Source: Cunninghamia lanceolata (lineage: Eukaryota; Streptophyta; Pinopsida; Cupressales; Cupressaceae). Taken from it: a stretch of DNA of 64,000 nt. A program made the position numbers and the translations under genes. The stretch lies in the NCBI GenBank assembly GCA_027924645.1, contig BSBN01000297.1, forward strand, positions 9,610,001 through 9,674,000, in the 5' to 3' direction. Under the pieces are notes generated by a model. The model had not been told where the DNA came from. It made no database searches and saw only the letters and a list, made by a program, of their open reading frames with translations. Positions 24,033-34,827 of the stretch are shown piece by piece (the stretch's first letter is position 1; each line of letters starts with the position of its first letter).

Positions 24033-24138
24033 TATATACATATATATACATATACATATATATATACATATATATACATATACATAAATATATACATATA
24101 CATATATATATACATATACATATGTATATATATATATC
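23996..24138. repeat. AT/ATAC microsatellite
   Basis: About 140 bp of TATATA and TATACATA repeats follow the integrase end. Open frames across it (Tyr/Ile repeats) are artefacts of the repeat. Confidence 0.95.
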
Positions 24139-26450
24139 ATTCATCCTATGGTAAAAACCCTAATAAACAGGCACCCTAGATAAGTACCATAGTGAAAACC
24201 TGGCAAACAGGCGCTATGTGTAGAGACCTAGCTCCCATCATCTATTTTGTACTTGTTTATCTCTATAATCTATTCCACATAGTCTCCCACATAATCCACA
24301 TCATAATCCACATAGTCTCACACATAATCGACATCATAATCCACTATCTGTTTCCATAATAATGTTGCCTATCCGTTTGTGCATGCTACCATGGTTAGAA
24401 ATCGTTAGAGTCGATATGTTATTTCACTTTATGCTAAATCATCCACATTATCATCTATCTCATAATTACCACATAATACGTCCATCCCACACTGGGGTCA
24501 CTTGCTTGTACCTCATTTCGAAGTGGACCTTCAAAGTATCATTATTAGATATTTCTAAATACATCCAAAAATCCAAAAAAATCAAATATTCCCAAAAATC
24601 CAAAAAAATCAAATATTCTCCAAAAATCCAAAAAAATCAAATATTCCCTAAAAATGCAAAAAAAATCATCAAATATCCAACAAAAATTCCAAGCAATAAA
24701 ATCAATCCATCCAATCACTCCTTTCAATCAATCACATCCATTCATAATCCAATCCAATCATCATTGTATCAAATCATATCAATCCTTTTCATCACTTATT
24801 CCTCATCATCACCATCCCATAATAAACTAGAACTACATTAAATTTCTATCGTTAAATACCTTGATCCCATGGATACAGGGTATGTGGGCAATCTGGGATA
24901 CAAAGGAAGTACCTAGATTCAAGCATAAGACAATACCTCCTTTCCTTCATCATCCGTCTTTCTTCTGATCATCTTTATCACACTCTTCTTCTATTATCAT
25001 ACCTCCCACATCATCAATAAAACTCAGAACTACATATTCATCATGTCTCATCATCATCGTTTGGTGCTTTGATCCCATGGATATAGGGTATGTAGGTAGT
25101 CTAGAATATGAAAGAAGTATCTAGTATGTAAGCACCAATGATTCCTTCTTCCATCCCTCTCTCATTTTCTCTTCCTTGCATCTTCTTCTCTTTTGACTAA
25201 CTCAAGCAGGAAGCAAACTATGCATAACTTGATAGCTAAAGAGCATACTAAAATTAGGAGCTAAGCTAAAAGTTATTTGTCCACCATGCCTTAAGCCAAT
25301 ATCTGTTGTATCCATTTAAGCAATTCATCTTTAGCCTTCAATAGGATATATCTTTCCTCATAACAAGGCACTATCAAATCCATCCAAGGAGCATTTAAAC
25401 TTGGCAAGAGAACATGATGGTTGTATCTTTTGTTTATCTTTTGATTTATCTTTTGTCTCTTTCTATACCTAATTGAGATTGACTTGATCTATCATATCTT
25501 GGTATGTTGAGATGAAGTATAGACTGAGGCATGGTCATTAGTTTTCGTATGATGTGTTTGTGGGATGATCTTATTCTCTTACTATGCCTAATGGTATCTT
25601 GTACATGTTGGGATTAGCATCTTGTATATTAATGTCTTTTGCATTTGAGAAACTAAAGAGTCTCCTATGCACTAAGACTATTTTATGCTAAGACTATGTC
25701 TCATACATATAACCCACAAGATTTCATTATGTCTAGTAGAGGTAAGTTCAGACTTTTACTTGAAGAGTCAAAAGTCCATTTAAGAAAAGTAGCTAATATT
25801 CATATCTTGTGTATGTTGGATCAACATCTTGACCTCATATGTTAGACAAGATTTTATTACACTGTATGCATTAGATACTTGACACCCCAGTCTTCTATAC
25901 CTTGGTGCATACTATCTATATACTATATCAAACATAAGATTTGCAAATCTCATAATTTTGTGGAAATCGTTAAAGATGTCTCCATCCATCCATCTATCCT
26001 ACAATAACACAATAGCACTCATGAGAATTGATTATGGGTTTTCTTCTTCATCTCGTTCTTGTCTTCATTCTTCTCATCCTACCAAAATAGATGTGTTAGA
26101 CATATACCATTTGCATTATCCATTATTATAATATATAATATAGTCTCATTTCCATCACATTTGCAGAACATATCTCATGATAGCACAAATTAGCATCTAT
26201 TTATCTAATATTATATGCATTAACATAAACATCCATTATATGCATCATGTAATCATTAAACATGTGCATCCATTTGCCATATATACATCCATATCCATCA
26301 TATGAAAAATCATAAACACATCACATATCATGAACATCCATCTCATTTATTTATTAAAATAAAGGTCAATATACAATGCCTGTCTCGTAGATATACAAAG
26401 AGCTCATAAAAAATGACACATTAGGCTCGCAAGCCTCAAAAAATGATATA
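24139..26450 (+). mobile_element. 3' spacer of the Tat-like element, first part
   Basis: No coding sequence is recognised. It includes a ~27 bp tandem repeat (24563-24680) and a duplicated block 209 bp apart (CTTGATCCCATGGATACAGG at 24860 and TTTGATCCCATGGATATAGG at 25069). The rest, 25.2-26.45 kb, is AT-rich single-copy-looking sequence. Spacers of this size after the integrase are usual in Tat-type elements. Confidence 0.6.
24563..24680 (+). repeat. Tandem repeat, ~27 bp unit
   Basis: Four units of about 27-29 bp, CAAAAATCCAAAAAAATCAA followed by ATATTCC, are repeated with small changes; the last is degenerate. Confidence 0.9.
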
Positions 26451-27079
26451 ATATATATACAAGAAGACTATGTCCCAGGTCTGGCATGTGTGACACTCCC
26501 TCAGGAAGCCTCTCCCTGACCTCTCCCTACTCTACTTGCACCTCTCTACACTGTAGGCCCCATCACTGAAGCCACTGATCGTGAAACTCTTGTCCTCCTC
26601 AACTGAGTTGATCTACTGTGAAAACTAGGTTGTCTCTTATCAACAGGAACCACACCAAAATACAAGCCTCTATAATACTCAGCCTCAGCTTGTGCTGACC
26701 CAACCTCACCCTGTGCTCAAGTAAGCTCTCTAACCAAAAATAAACTAGCTTGGTCAGTGCCCAAAGCTGCAACTACTATATCCCTCTCAGCTATAGTAGC
26801 ATCTCTCTAAGCTTTGAGTTTAGCCATAGTCCCATCATCAACCACTACCTGAACTAGAGCTGGCTATGCCACCTATGCTGGTTGTGCTACCTATGCAACC
26901 TGATAAGCCTCTACCTGAGCCCTAGCATGTCTCATAGCCATGAGGGCCCAATCTCTATCCCTCTCTACCCTCCATAACCTAGCCTCCATCCTGATCCTCC
27001 ATCCTATCTCATTCTGAAGATGTTGTAGCCCATCCTCCTTTCCTCTATCACCATCTCCTCCTCCTGCAGCCTGCTGCTA
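26451..27079 (-). other. Possible C-terminal continuation of the antisense gene
   Basis: The minus strand is still fairly codon-like but full of stops, and no domain is recognised. It could be the low-complexity tail of the plant-mobile-domain protein or non-coding spacer. The plus-strand open stretch 27095-27286 is a shadow. Confidence 0.3.
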
Positions 27080-28200
27080 TGGTGGCATAGCAACTTGTCT
27101 CAACACCTGTCCACCTTGTGCCCCTGGTACTGGAGTAATCACCTGTACCCGAGGTGGCCTCCACTATCCTCTGACCTTGCATCTCCTCGGTCTAAACACT
27201 CTGACCTCTCCCATCTCTCCAAGAATAGTCAACCTTGTAGGCCCAGCAGTCACCCAATGTGTATCATAATCTACTATAGTCCCTAGATTTACAGGGCCCC
27301 CTATCCAATCCCACACTACTAGTTATAGTGCCTCCACTGCCACTAGTGCTATCTCCACCACAATCTCTGGTCCCAATGTGGAATGTCCCATCTAGTCTGA
27401 CCATATATAGCCTCACCAACAAGTGCAGTCTATGGTAATCCAAACTGTTTGAGCACGTGTCTAGGAAGATATGACTCAATAATGTACAAGCCAAGTCCAA
27501 ACAAATACCGAGGCTACCAAGCATAAACCAACTCTCTCTAATCCTCCTCCCATGCCTCACAACCCAACCATGGTCGCCATATAAACTGATCCATCTCGTC
27601 AAATTAGCGATGCTAGTACATGAGGGAGTTCAACTCCCAATAAGTAGTAGCACCACCATAGATATGAGCATAATTCTGCCCATGTAATGTCTATCAGACA
27701 CCCAAGGGCCTAGTCACAACAATATGCTTGTAAGCCCATACATGAAGCAATGTGACTCCAACAGACATGCTAGAGCCTCCCAAATAAGTGCAATCATGTA
27801 AATCATGGTACAACTAACTGAGTACACATGGAGCCCAAGCATACCTAGTACCATACATGAATAGGCCCTCCATAACTATCCCCCATCTTGTAGAAAATCC
27901 TCTAGCTCTTTGATCAAGAACTAGGAATCTAATGATAGATATCACTAATCTTTGTAACCTGTCACATAGCTCATCCCTGATCCTCCTCATTAGAATCTCA
28001 TGCTCATCAGCTCGAATGTCATCTACCCTAAAAAACTGGTAGAATGCAGTAGGACTATGGTCTATGCCATAATCCACTTGATTCCCATCAATAGGAATCT
28101 GTAATATCCTATGAACATCCTCTAAAGTGATGGTGGCCTCAACAGTCAAAAATAGAAAGGAGCTATGCTCACTATACCATCTCTCAACCATAACTATCAG
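27080..28200 (-). pseudogene. Antisense plant-mobile-domain (MAIL/PMD) gene remnant
   Basis: On the minus strand, from MVERWYSEHSSFLFLTVEAT (28191) through ITLEDVHRILQIPIDGNQVDYG, the sequence follows the plant mobile domain pattern ERWRPETHTF..TITLQDV..LLGLPIDG. The 125-codon frame stops at 27816. The same frame then continues with stops through LHDCTYLGGSSMSVGVTLLHVWAYKH, MDQFIWRPWLG and ESYLPRHVLKQFGLP, all landmarks of the family in the right order. Function in the element is unknown. Antisense extra ORFs, some with host-like domains, have been reported in the 3' part of Tat-lineage retrotransposons; this fits. The stops show it no longer encodes a protein. Confidence 0.8.
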
Positions 28201-28439
28201 TAGAACACAATAAGCCTACACTGGTGTAAGCTCTGTAAGATTATACAACCCTATAATATCCAAAAAGAAGTGCTCCTTTGCAGCTATCTCTTGGATTAGT
28301 TACAAGTTTGAAGGATGTACCTCCTGCGATAGTAATGGTGGTAATACAACCTATAAACACTAGTAAAATCACCATCACGAAAGAAAAACTAGCAAAAATA
28401 CTAAATGATCCTAGGTCTACTTCGCTTTTGACCAATTTT

Positions 28440-28740
28440 GGCCAGGAAAAGCAATAGCAATTTTCCCCCTTTCAATTGCGCTTAGCTTAACCATATGCAA
28501 CTATCTATCGCACAATTGTGATGAGATTAGCAATTACAACTTTTTATCACTCAATTGTGATTTTGTGCCAATTACGCATAAAACCCTAGCCCTATCCCTA
28601 AATTACCAATTGCACATCATTTTACCAATTGCAATGAAACCACATGCAATTACGACATGTTTTGCCAATTGCGATGTACTATCGTTCAATTGTGCATTCA
28701 CCTAAATCTATATGCATTTGGTCACATGCGCGCATTAATG
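28440..28740 (-). repeat. CAATTG-type repeats upstream of the antisense gene
   Basis: About ten CAATTG or CAATTA motifs, each near CATATGCA, TTTACC or ATCGCA, repeat here (TCAATTGCGCTTAG, GCACAATTGTGATG, CCAATTGCGATGTAC). They are the same class of motif as in the plus-strand leader. They lie just upstream of the antisense coding region, in the place where its own leader would be. Confidence 0.7.
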
Positions 28741-29258
28741 ATGCTTTTGGGCTACAAATCAAACACTTTTGGTCAAGTTTTAGCTATAGACTAGTGTTGG
28801 TGCTCCTGTTGGTCATCCATAGGTCCTGACTTGCTCCGCTTGGTGATCTCTGCATGGAATACCCATCCTGGAAGCTCCTGAAGGTCTCACAACTCCCAAA
28901 GCTCAGAGCTCTCAAAACTCAAAATCAGCAAAGAACAAATGAATCAAATGGTAAGGATTGCCCTCCTACACCTGCTTATATAGTGTCAAACCCTAATTCC
29001 CCTTTCTTCTAAGCCAAAACCTAATTTCTTCTATTCCATCCCTTTTAATCCTACTCGATCCCTAATTTCTTCGTGTCTACCTAGTTCATCTTTTCCTCGT
29101 TCATCTATTCACGAGTCAACCCAACCTTTTTCCATTAGCCTGGTGTTTCCTCACGAGGGGGCATCATCTACCAGTTTCACTGGGGTAAAATTTGTTTTTC
29201 AAAAGCAACGTATTGTATCACATTTTCTTTGAAACAATGTTCTAACGAACATTGTCTC
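28741..29258 (+). mobile_element. 3' spacer of the Tat-like element, last part
   Basis: Non-coding sequence between the CAATTG repeats and the polypurine tract. No motif is recognised. Confidence 0.5.
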
Positions 29259-29272
29259 AAAGAGGGGCAAAA
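29259..29272 (+). other. Polypurine tract of the Tat-like element
   Basis: AAAGAGGGGCAAAA directly precedes the 3' LTR start TGTAGACACCC. It matches the position of the tract in the old gypsy element at 2453. Confidence 0.85.
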
Positions 29273-30132
29273 TGTAGACACCCAAAATTGAGCTAATTAT
29301 CATTATTAAAATATTTCATTATTTTACCATCTACATTTGTCTAACACATTTGAATAATTTATCTATTTTTTAAAAATCATCTATTTCTTCTATTAATTAA
29401 ATGAACTCATATTTATTTAATTAATTCCTTATCTAATTTTCTTCTATCTATAATTAAATAATCTTTAGTTATTTAATTATCCTTTTTATTCTCTCTATTT
29501 TAATTAAATAAATTTTATTTATTTAATTAATTTTCCAACTAATTATCTTCCCCTTCCATCTAATTCCAACATTTGTCCATCTCTCATTTGAGTCATGTGT
29601 GGTAGTACTTTTTATGTACATAGTCACATATGTAGTACTTTTTGTGTACACTATCACACTTAAACTTATTGAATAAAGTATTTGTGTACACGGCCACCCA
29701 TTAGCTTTATTCTCCTCATTACACTTGTCTTATGCACATTCATCTATGATCATGAATTCATCTCAACCATTCAACTATCTCTTCTTCTCCACCATTGATC
29801 AACTCTTACTGAGTGCTATATATACACCCACTCATTCCCATTATTCATCATCTCACCATATAGCATCCAGATTATCATCTCAAGAATAACACTTCTATTA
29901 GCATCCATTGAGAATTTTGAGCATTTAATCCATCATTAGAGCATCTTTAGCACTTATGATTGTCTATAATTGAGAAGCAATGCAAAAATCCAACCAAGGA
30001 ATCAATAATCTAGGTGATTTGTTTTCATTTGTTTGCATTCTTGTGTCATTCAGATAGATTCTTTGAAGGTGGTAGGATTGGGTTTGATTTGCATTTCTTG
30101 ATCATACTAACCTAATTTTTCTTGCTCACACA
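29273..30132 (+). repeat. 3' LTR of the Tat-like element
   Basis: It is 860 bp, begins TGTAGACACCCAAAATTGAG and ends TTGCTCACACA, followed by ATTGG. A TATA box lies at about 29817-29825. Compared with the 5' LTR it lacks one ATTTAATT block and has an extra ~140 bp near 29930-30075. Confidence 0.92.
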
Positions 30133-30134
30133 AT

Positions 30135-30146
30135 TGGTATCGGAGC
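30135..30146 (+). other. Primer binding site of the copia element
   Basis: TGGTATCGGAGC differs in one base from the initiator-Met tRNA binding site TGGTATCAGAGC. Its first three bases are supplied by the ATTGG duplication of the Tat-like insertion, so the site survives beside the insertion although it is now 16.6 kb away from its LTR. Confidence 0.85.
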
Positions 30147-30189
30147 AGGTTCCTCGGAAGAAAGACTAACAACTTGAGGAAGATCTAGG

Positions 30190-31020
30190 ATGTCTTTCAA
30201 AAAGGAAGCTCTGCAATTTGATGGGACAAATGATGCTCTTTGGAAGGTATGAATGAAAATCCATCTCCTTTGTCTTGGTTATAAAGTGTGGAAAACTATA
30301 GAATCAAAATATACCATGCCTCAAAATGGTTTGTCAACTGAAGATGAAATCAAAGAATATGAGTTGAATATAAAAGTTAGAGATGCCATGTTTTGTGCTT
30401 TGTCTGACACTGAGTTGATAAAAGTTGTGGATCTAGAAAACTACAAATGAGGTTTGGGAAAAGTTAAAGAAACTATATGAAGGAGATGATTTTGTAAAAG
30501 AAGCCAAGCTACAGGGCCTGAAAGCAAAATATGACAGTTTAAAGATGAATGGAGATGAAAACATTACAGCCAAGCAAAGAGTTGATGAACTTGTTAACAG
30601 AATAAAAGGTATGGGAGGAACTATTGGTGATAGGGAAGTTGTGATGAAAATTCTTAGATCACTACCAAAGTCCTACAATCACAAAGTAGTTGTAATTGAA
30701 GAAGTAATGACTATGAAAACTATAGACAAAGATCAATTGCTTGGTAAGCTTACAACCTTTGAGATGAGAGAACATTTAAAGCTAATACTTCAGAAAAGAT
30801 CTCCATAGCTAAGAAATATAAGGTGGAACCTGATGATGAATTTGATCAAATTGAAGCTAAATTTGTTGATATATTGCAAAAAAGTTCAAAAGCAAACTAC
30901 CTTCCAAATGTTTTTCATGTGGTAAGCTAGGTCATTATGCTTCCAGATGTCCTAAAAGAATTGAAAGAAATATAAAAAAAATTGAGAATAGGACTAGAAC
31001 TCCAAATAAATGCTAATATG
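30190..31020 (+). pseudogene. Gag of the copia element
   Basis: ATG at 30190 (MSFKKEALQFDGTNDALW) with a stop after 19 codons. The copia gag pattern continues in broken frames: IHLLCLGYKVWKTIE, VWEKLKKLYEGDDFVKEAKL, KQRVDELVNRIKGMGG (30545-30808). It ends in a perfect CCHC zinc knuckle CFSCGKLGHYASRC at 30909-30950. Stops and at least two frameshifts inactivate it. Confidence 0.85.
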
Positions 31021-31043
31021 TTAGAGATTTTGATGATGAAGGT

Positions 31044-31410
31044 GTGACTAATGATGAATTTAATGATGCTAGTACTAGTGTAAATGAGTGCTTGTTTATT
31101 GCTATTAAAGAAGAACTTGTGTCTACTAATCCTACTAGTTTTGTGAAGGAAGAAAAACTAGTGGAAGAAACTGCTTTGGCTGTCTACGTTGAGAAAGATA
31201 AGGATGGATGTATTATTGATAGTGGATGGTCACATCACATGACTGGTGAAAAAAGTAAGTTTGTAAGTTTGGAAAAATATGATGGAGGACTAGTTAGGTT
31301 TGGAGACAATGCAGATGGTAAGATTTGTGGAAAAGGATCTATTTCATTTGATGGAAAGCATAATACTGATAATGTCCTATATGTGAAGGGCTCGAAGCAT
31401 AATCTTTGAG
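31044..31410 (+). pseudogene. Protease of the copia element
   Basis: This 121-codon frame contains CIIDSGWSHHMTGEKSKFVS, the copia protease active site (DSG, with Trp replacing the usual Cys/Ala), and the following block VRFGDNADGKICGKGSI..NVLYVKGSKHNL. A stop at 31409 and a frameshift separate it from the integrase. Confidence 0.85.
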
Positions 31411-31539
31411 TGTTGATCAGATGTGTGACAAAGACTATGATCTAAGATTCAAAGACAAGGGGTGCAAGATCATGGAAAGCTCCAGAACTATGATTGCTAC
31501 CAATAAGAAGGCTAGAGGTAACATCTATCAATTAAGAGG

Positions 31540-32630
31540 AACTAATGATTACTGTTTATTAGCCTAAGTAGATGAGAGTTGCTTTTGGCATAGAAGGATG
31601 TGTCATATAAAATTTGATAATATGGTAAACATAAGTTTAGGTCAGACTGTGAGAGATTTACCAAAACTTGTGAAACCCACCAATACCATTTGTAAGGAAT
31701 GTCAGTTGGGGAAGTAGACAAGAACAACTTTCAAGAGTAAAGAGCAATTTTCTACCAATTTGCTGGATCTAGTTCATACAGATCTATGTGGTCCTACAAG
31801 GATAAGAAGTGTACAAGGTGATAGGTACTTCATGTTTCTTATTGATAATTATTCTAGAATGACTTGGGTTACTTTTTTGAGAGACAAATTTGAAGCCCTA
31901 GAGAAGTTCAAATCTTTCAAGGTAATGGTTTTAAATGCAATAGTACTAAAATTCAAATGCTTAAGGTCTAATAGAGGAGATGAGTTCACATTAAATGAAT
32001 TCAAGATTTTCTGTGAAGAGTAAGGAAGAAAGAGGCAGTTGTCTGCACCTAGGACTCCTCAGTAGAATGGAGTTGTGGAAAGAAAGAATAGGACAATTCA
32101 AGAGGCTTCTAGAACAATGATGAAGGAAGGAGGTATGTCAGAAGTTTTTTGGAAAGAAGCTATACATACTTTTGTCTATATTCAAAACAAAGTTCAAGTG
32201 AAAGGAAATGGTACTAAAACCCCCTATGAATTGTGGTATGGAAGAACTCCAATAGTAAAATATTTCAAAGTTTTTGGAAGAAAATGCTATATTAGAAGAG
32301 ATGAAGATCTAGGGAAATTTGATGCAAGATGTGATGAAGGAATCTTTCTTGGATACTCTACAAAGAGTAAGGCCTACCAGTGCTACAACAAAAGGTTGAA
32401 GAAGATTGTTGAGAGTGCAAATGTCAAGGTGGATGAAGGTAAAGGAAGAACATCAAATCAGAGTGGCTATGAATTAGATGAACCTGCTGCTATAACTTAT
32501 GAAGAAAAAGTTGAACATGAAGATAGTCAAGATGAAGAAGAAAAGGCTTTGGAAATTACTTCTAAGACCCCCAGGTATGTAAGAATCAATCACTCTGAAG
32601 ATCAAACTATTGGAGACAAAGACAAATGAG
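31540..32630 (+). pseudogene. Integrase of the copia element
   Basis: Zinc-binding part: CFWHRRMCHIKFDNM and CKECQLGK. Catalytic core: LLDLVHTDLCGPTR (D), YFMFLIDNYSRMTWV, SNRGDEFTLNEF (D) and NGVVERKNRTIQEASRTMM (E). The copia-specific tail follows: YELWYGRTPIVKYFKVFGRKCY and DEGIFLGYSTKSKAYQCYN, then an acidic linker to 32627. Stops at 31566, 31716, 32021 and 32063 break it. Confidence 0.88.
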
Positions 32631-34220
32631 CGCTGACAAGGAAAAGAGCTACAAAACAAGAAGTGAAATACTATTTGCTCTCTATAGTTGAACCAAAAAC
32701 TATGAATGAAGCCTGCAATGATGAAAATTGGGTAAAGGCAATGGAGGAAGAACTAATGTAGATATAGAAGAATGAAACTTGGGAATTAGTTCCTAGACCT
32801 ACTGACAAAAATATTATTGGAACCAAATGGGTTTTTAGGAATAAGTTGAATGAAAATAGAGAAGTTGTAAGGAATAAAGCAAGGCTTGTGTGAAAATGAT
32901 ATTCTCAAATTGAAGGGATAGACTTTGAAGACTTTTGCTCTAGTAGCTTGGATTGAAGCAATCAAAATATTTCTAGCATTTGTAACTCACAAAGATTTGA
33001 AAGTGTATCAGGTGGATGTGAAGTATGCATTTCTGAATGGTGAGTTGGAAGAGGAAGCCTACATTGACCAACTGGAAGGATTCCAACTATGAAATCAAGG
33101 TGATATGGTATGCAGATTGAAGAAAGCATTGTCTGGACTCAGGAAAGCTCCTAAAGCCTAGTATGCAAGGTTTGATAAGTACTTGTTATAGTTAGGGTTC
33201 AATAAAGGTACTATTGATAGTAATCTCTATTTCAAGATTAATGGTGATCAAATTTTGATTGTTGAAGTCTTTGTTGATGATATCATCTTTAGAGGAAATG
33301 AAAGCATGTGTATGAAATTTGATGCTAAAATGTAGAAAGAGTTTGAGATGTCTATGTTTGGTGAGATGAATTTTTTTTTGGGTCTACAAATCAATCAATC
33401 AGAAAAGAAAACTTCATATCTCAGTCTAAGTATGTGAAGGAGTTGTTGAAGAAGTTTGAAATGGAAGACTCTAAACCAATATGTACTCCCATGGTGAATA
33501 GATTGCAAGTTAAGAAAAAATGATGAATCACCTAAGACTGATCAGAAAAAGTATAGATCCATGATTGGAGGATTGCTTTATCTAACTGAAACCAAACCTG
33601 ATATTATGCATGTAGTTTGTCTAGTTTCAAGATTTCAAGATGATCCAAGAGAATCACATGTGATGGAAGTAAAGAGAATCTTGAGGTATTTAAAAGGCAC
33701 TTAGGATCATGGCTTATGGTATCCAAAGGATAATGATTTCACTCTTAGTGTTTATATAGTTGTTGATTGGGCCAAAGATGTTGATGAAAGGAAGAGTACA
33801 AGTGGAGATGCTTTCTTTTTGGGTAACAGATTGGTTTCATGGCCGAGTAAGAAACAAGACTCAATCTCTTTGTCAACTACAAAAGTAGAATATATTGTGG
33901 TAACATGTTGTACTCAAGTGTTATGGATGAAGTAGATTTTAAGGGACATAAGAGTTGTATATGAAGATCCAGTTGCAATTTTCTGTGATAATACAAGTGC
34001 TATAAATATTTCAAAGAATCTAGTGATGCACTCAAGAACAAATCATACATCTATAAGGTATCACTTTCTGAGAGAAAAGGTGACATAAAATGAAGTAAAG
34101 TTGGAATATGTGTCCACAAAGGATAAGATTGTAGATATCTTCACCAAACCTCTGCCTAAGGATACTTTTGAGTATTTTAGAGAAAAGTTAGGGGTCATTA
34201 CCCCTCCTACCCTAAACTAA
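32630..34220 (+). pseudogene. Reverse transcriptase and RNase H of the copia element
   Basis: RT blocks in order: VKAMEEELM, NETWELVPRPTDKNIIGTKWVFRNKLNE, VYQVDVKYAFLNGELEEEAYI, MVCRLKKALSGLRKAPKA and the catalytic VFVDDIIF at about 33270. RNase H follows: YRSMIGGLLYLTETKPDI, DERKSTSGDAFFLGNRLVSW, SLSTTKVEYIVVTCC, IFCDNTSAINISKN, and ends FTKPLPKDTFEYFREKLG. Frequent stops and several frameshifts. The order after integrase confirms Ty1/copia. Confidence 0.88.
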
Positions 34221-34507
34221 GATGCATAAGAATGCATCAATCCAGTGGTGTTCAAAATCTCATTCTTTGATCTAGATTAACGTTTTGAGAGCTACCTCTC
34301 TGGAGTGGCTAGATGTGTTGGTAACAACCTAGTTGGATCAGAGCAGCAGAATGTAATTATGTGCCCTTTGCCATTGATTTCAAAGGGGGAGAGAAATCAT
34401 GTGAAAAATTTAGGAGGAGAAAGAATGTAGATGTGTAAAGAGAAAGGGGGAGAATCTTGTCTTGATGGTTTTTTTAGTTTTTCACATCATATGTTGTCAT
34501 CAATGAC

Positions 34508-34519
34508 AAAGGGGGAGAT
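34508..34519 (+). other. Polypurine tract of the copia element
   Basis: AAAGGGGGAGAT directly precedes the LTR start TGTTGCAAGTATG at 34520. Confidence 0.88.
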
Positions 34520-34827
34520 TGTTGCAAGTATGTGTGTAACTAGTGTTGCCATTAATGTAAACATATCTATGTTGTCATTGATGTCAATTGTGCCCTTATC
34601 TTGTTACTTTCTTGTAACGAGTTAGATGCTTTGTACTTACCTATGTAATTGATTCTAATGCTGAGGATATGGAGAAAATTAGCTCCTACAATAGAAACAA
34701 CAAGTTGTAGTGGAAACAGTGTATTGCATACAGAAGAACAATCTAGAAGATTGCTCTACATTTCCTGTAGAATGAATATCTGTCTATAGATTGGAAGTTA
34801 TTTAGAAGTCTGTCTAAAGATGTTATT
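34520..34827 (+). repeat. 3' LTR of the copia element, truncated
   Basis: It matches the first ~310 bp of the 5' LTR (12086-12397), then similarity stops abruptly after GATGTTAT. The remaining ~1.16 kb of LTR was not found further right in the window, so it was deleted or lies outside. Confidence 0.85.

Larger units (their letters stand above)
13559..30132 (+). mobile_element. Tat-like Ty3/gypsy retrotransposon, 16.6 kb, decayed
   Basis: LTRs of 823 and 860 bp and perfect ATTGG duplications define the limits. Interior order: PBS, long repeat-rich leader, gag, PR (DGG type), G-patch, RT, RNase H, a second RNase H-like region, INT, AT microsatellite, about 5 kb of 3' spacer with a minus-strand plant-mobile-domain remnant, purine tract. 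The two RNase H-like regions, the large 3' spacer and the antisense gene are features of the Tat/Ogre lineage. The coding region has many stops; several are clear Gln or Trp codons changed by one C-to-T or G-to-A step (FIA*LADKC, GDS*LMINQ, WPFSQ*GLDLIG). Confidence 0.9.
12086..34827 (+). mobile_element. Ty1/copia retrotransposon, interrupted by the Tat-like element and 3'-truncated
   Basis: 5' LTR at 12086-13553, PBS and gag-pol at 30133-34225, purine tract at 34508-34519, and the first 308 bp of the 3' LTR. Domain order gag, PR, INT, RT, RNase H is the copia order. Without the 16.6 kb insertion the remaining element is about 6.2 kb. It sits in the gag of the old minus-strand gypsy element. 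All coding domains carry stops or frameshifts. Confidence 0.88.

Noticed and set aside
23933..24179. Tyr/Ile-rich open frames on both strands
   Set aside because: They are translations of the AT microsatellite.
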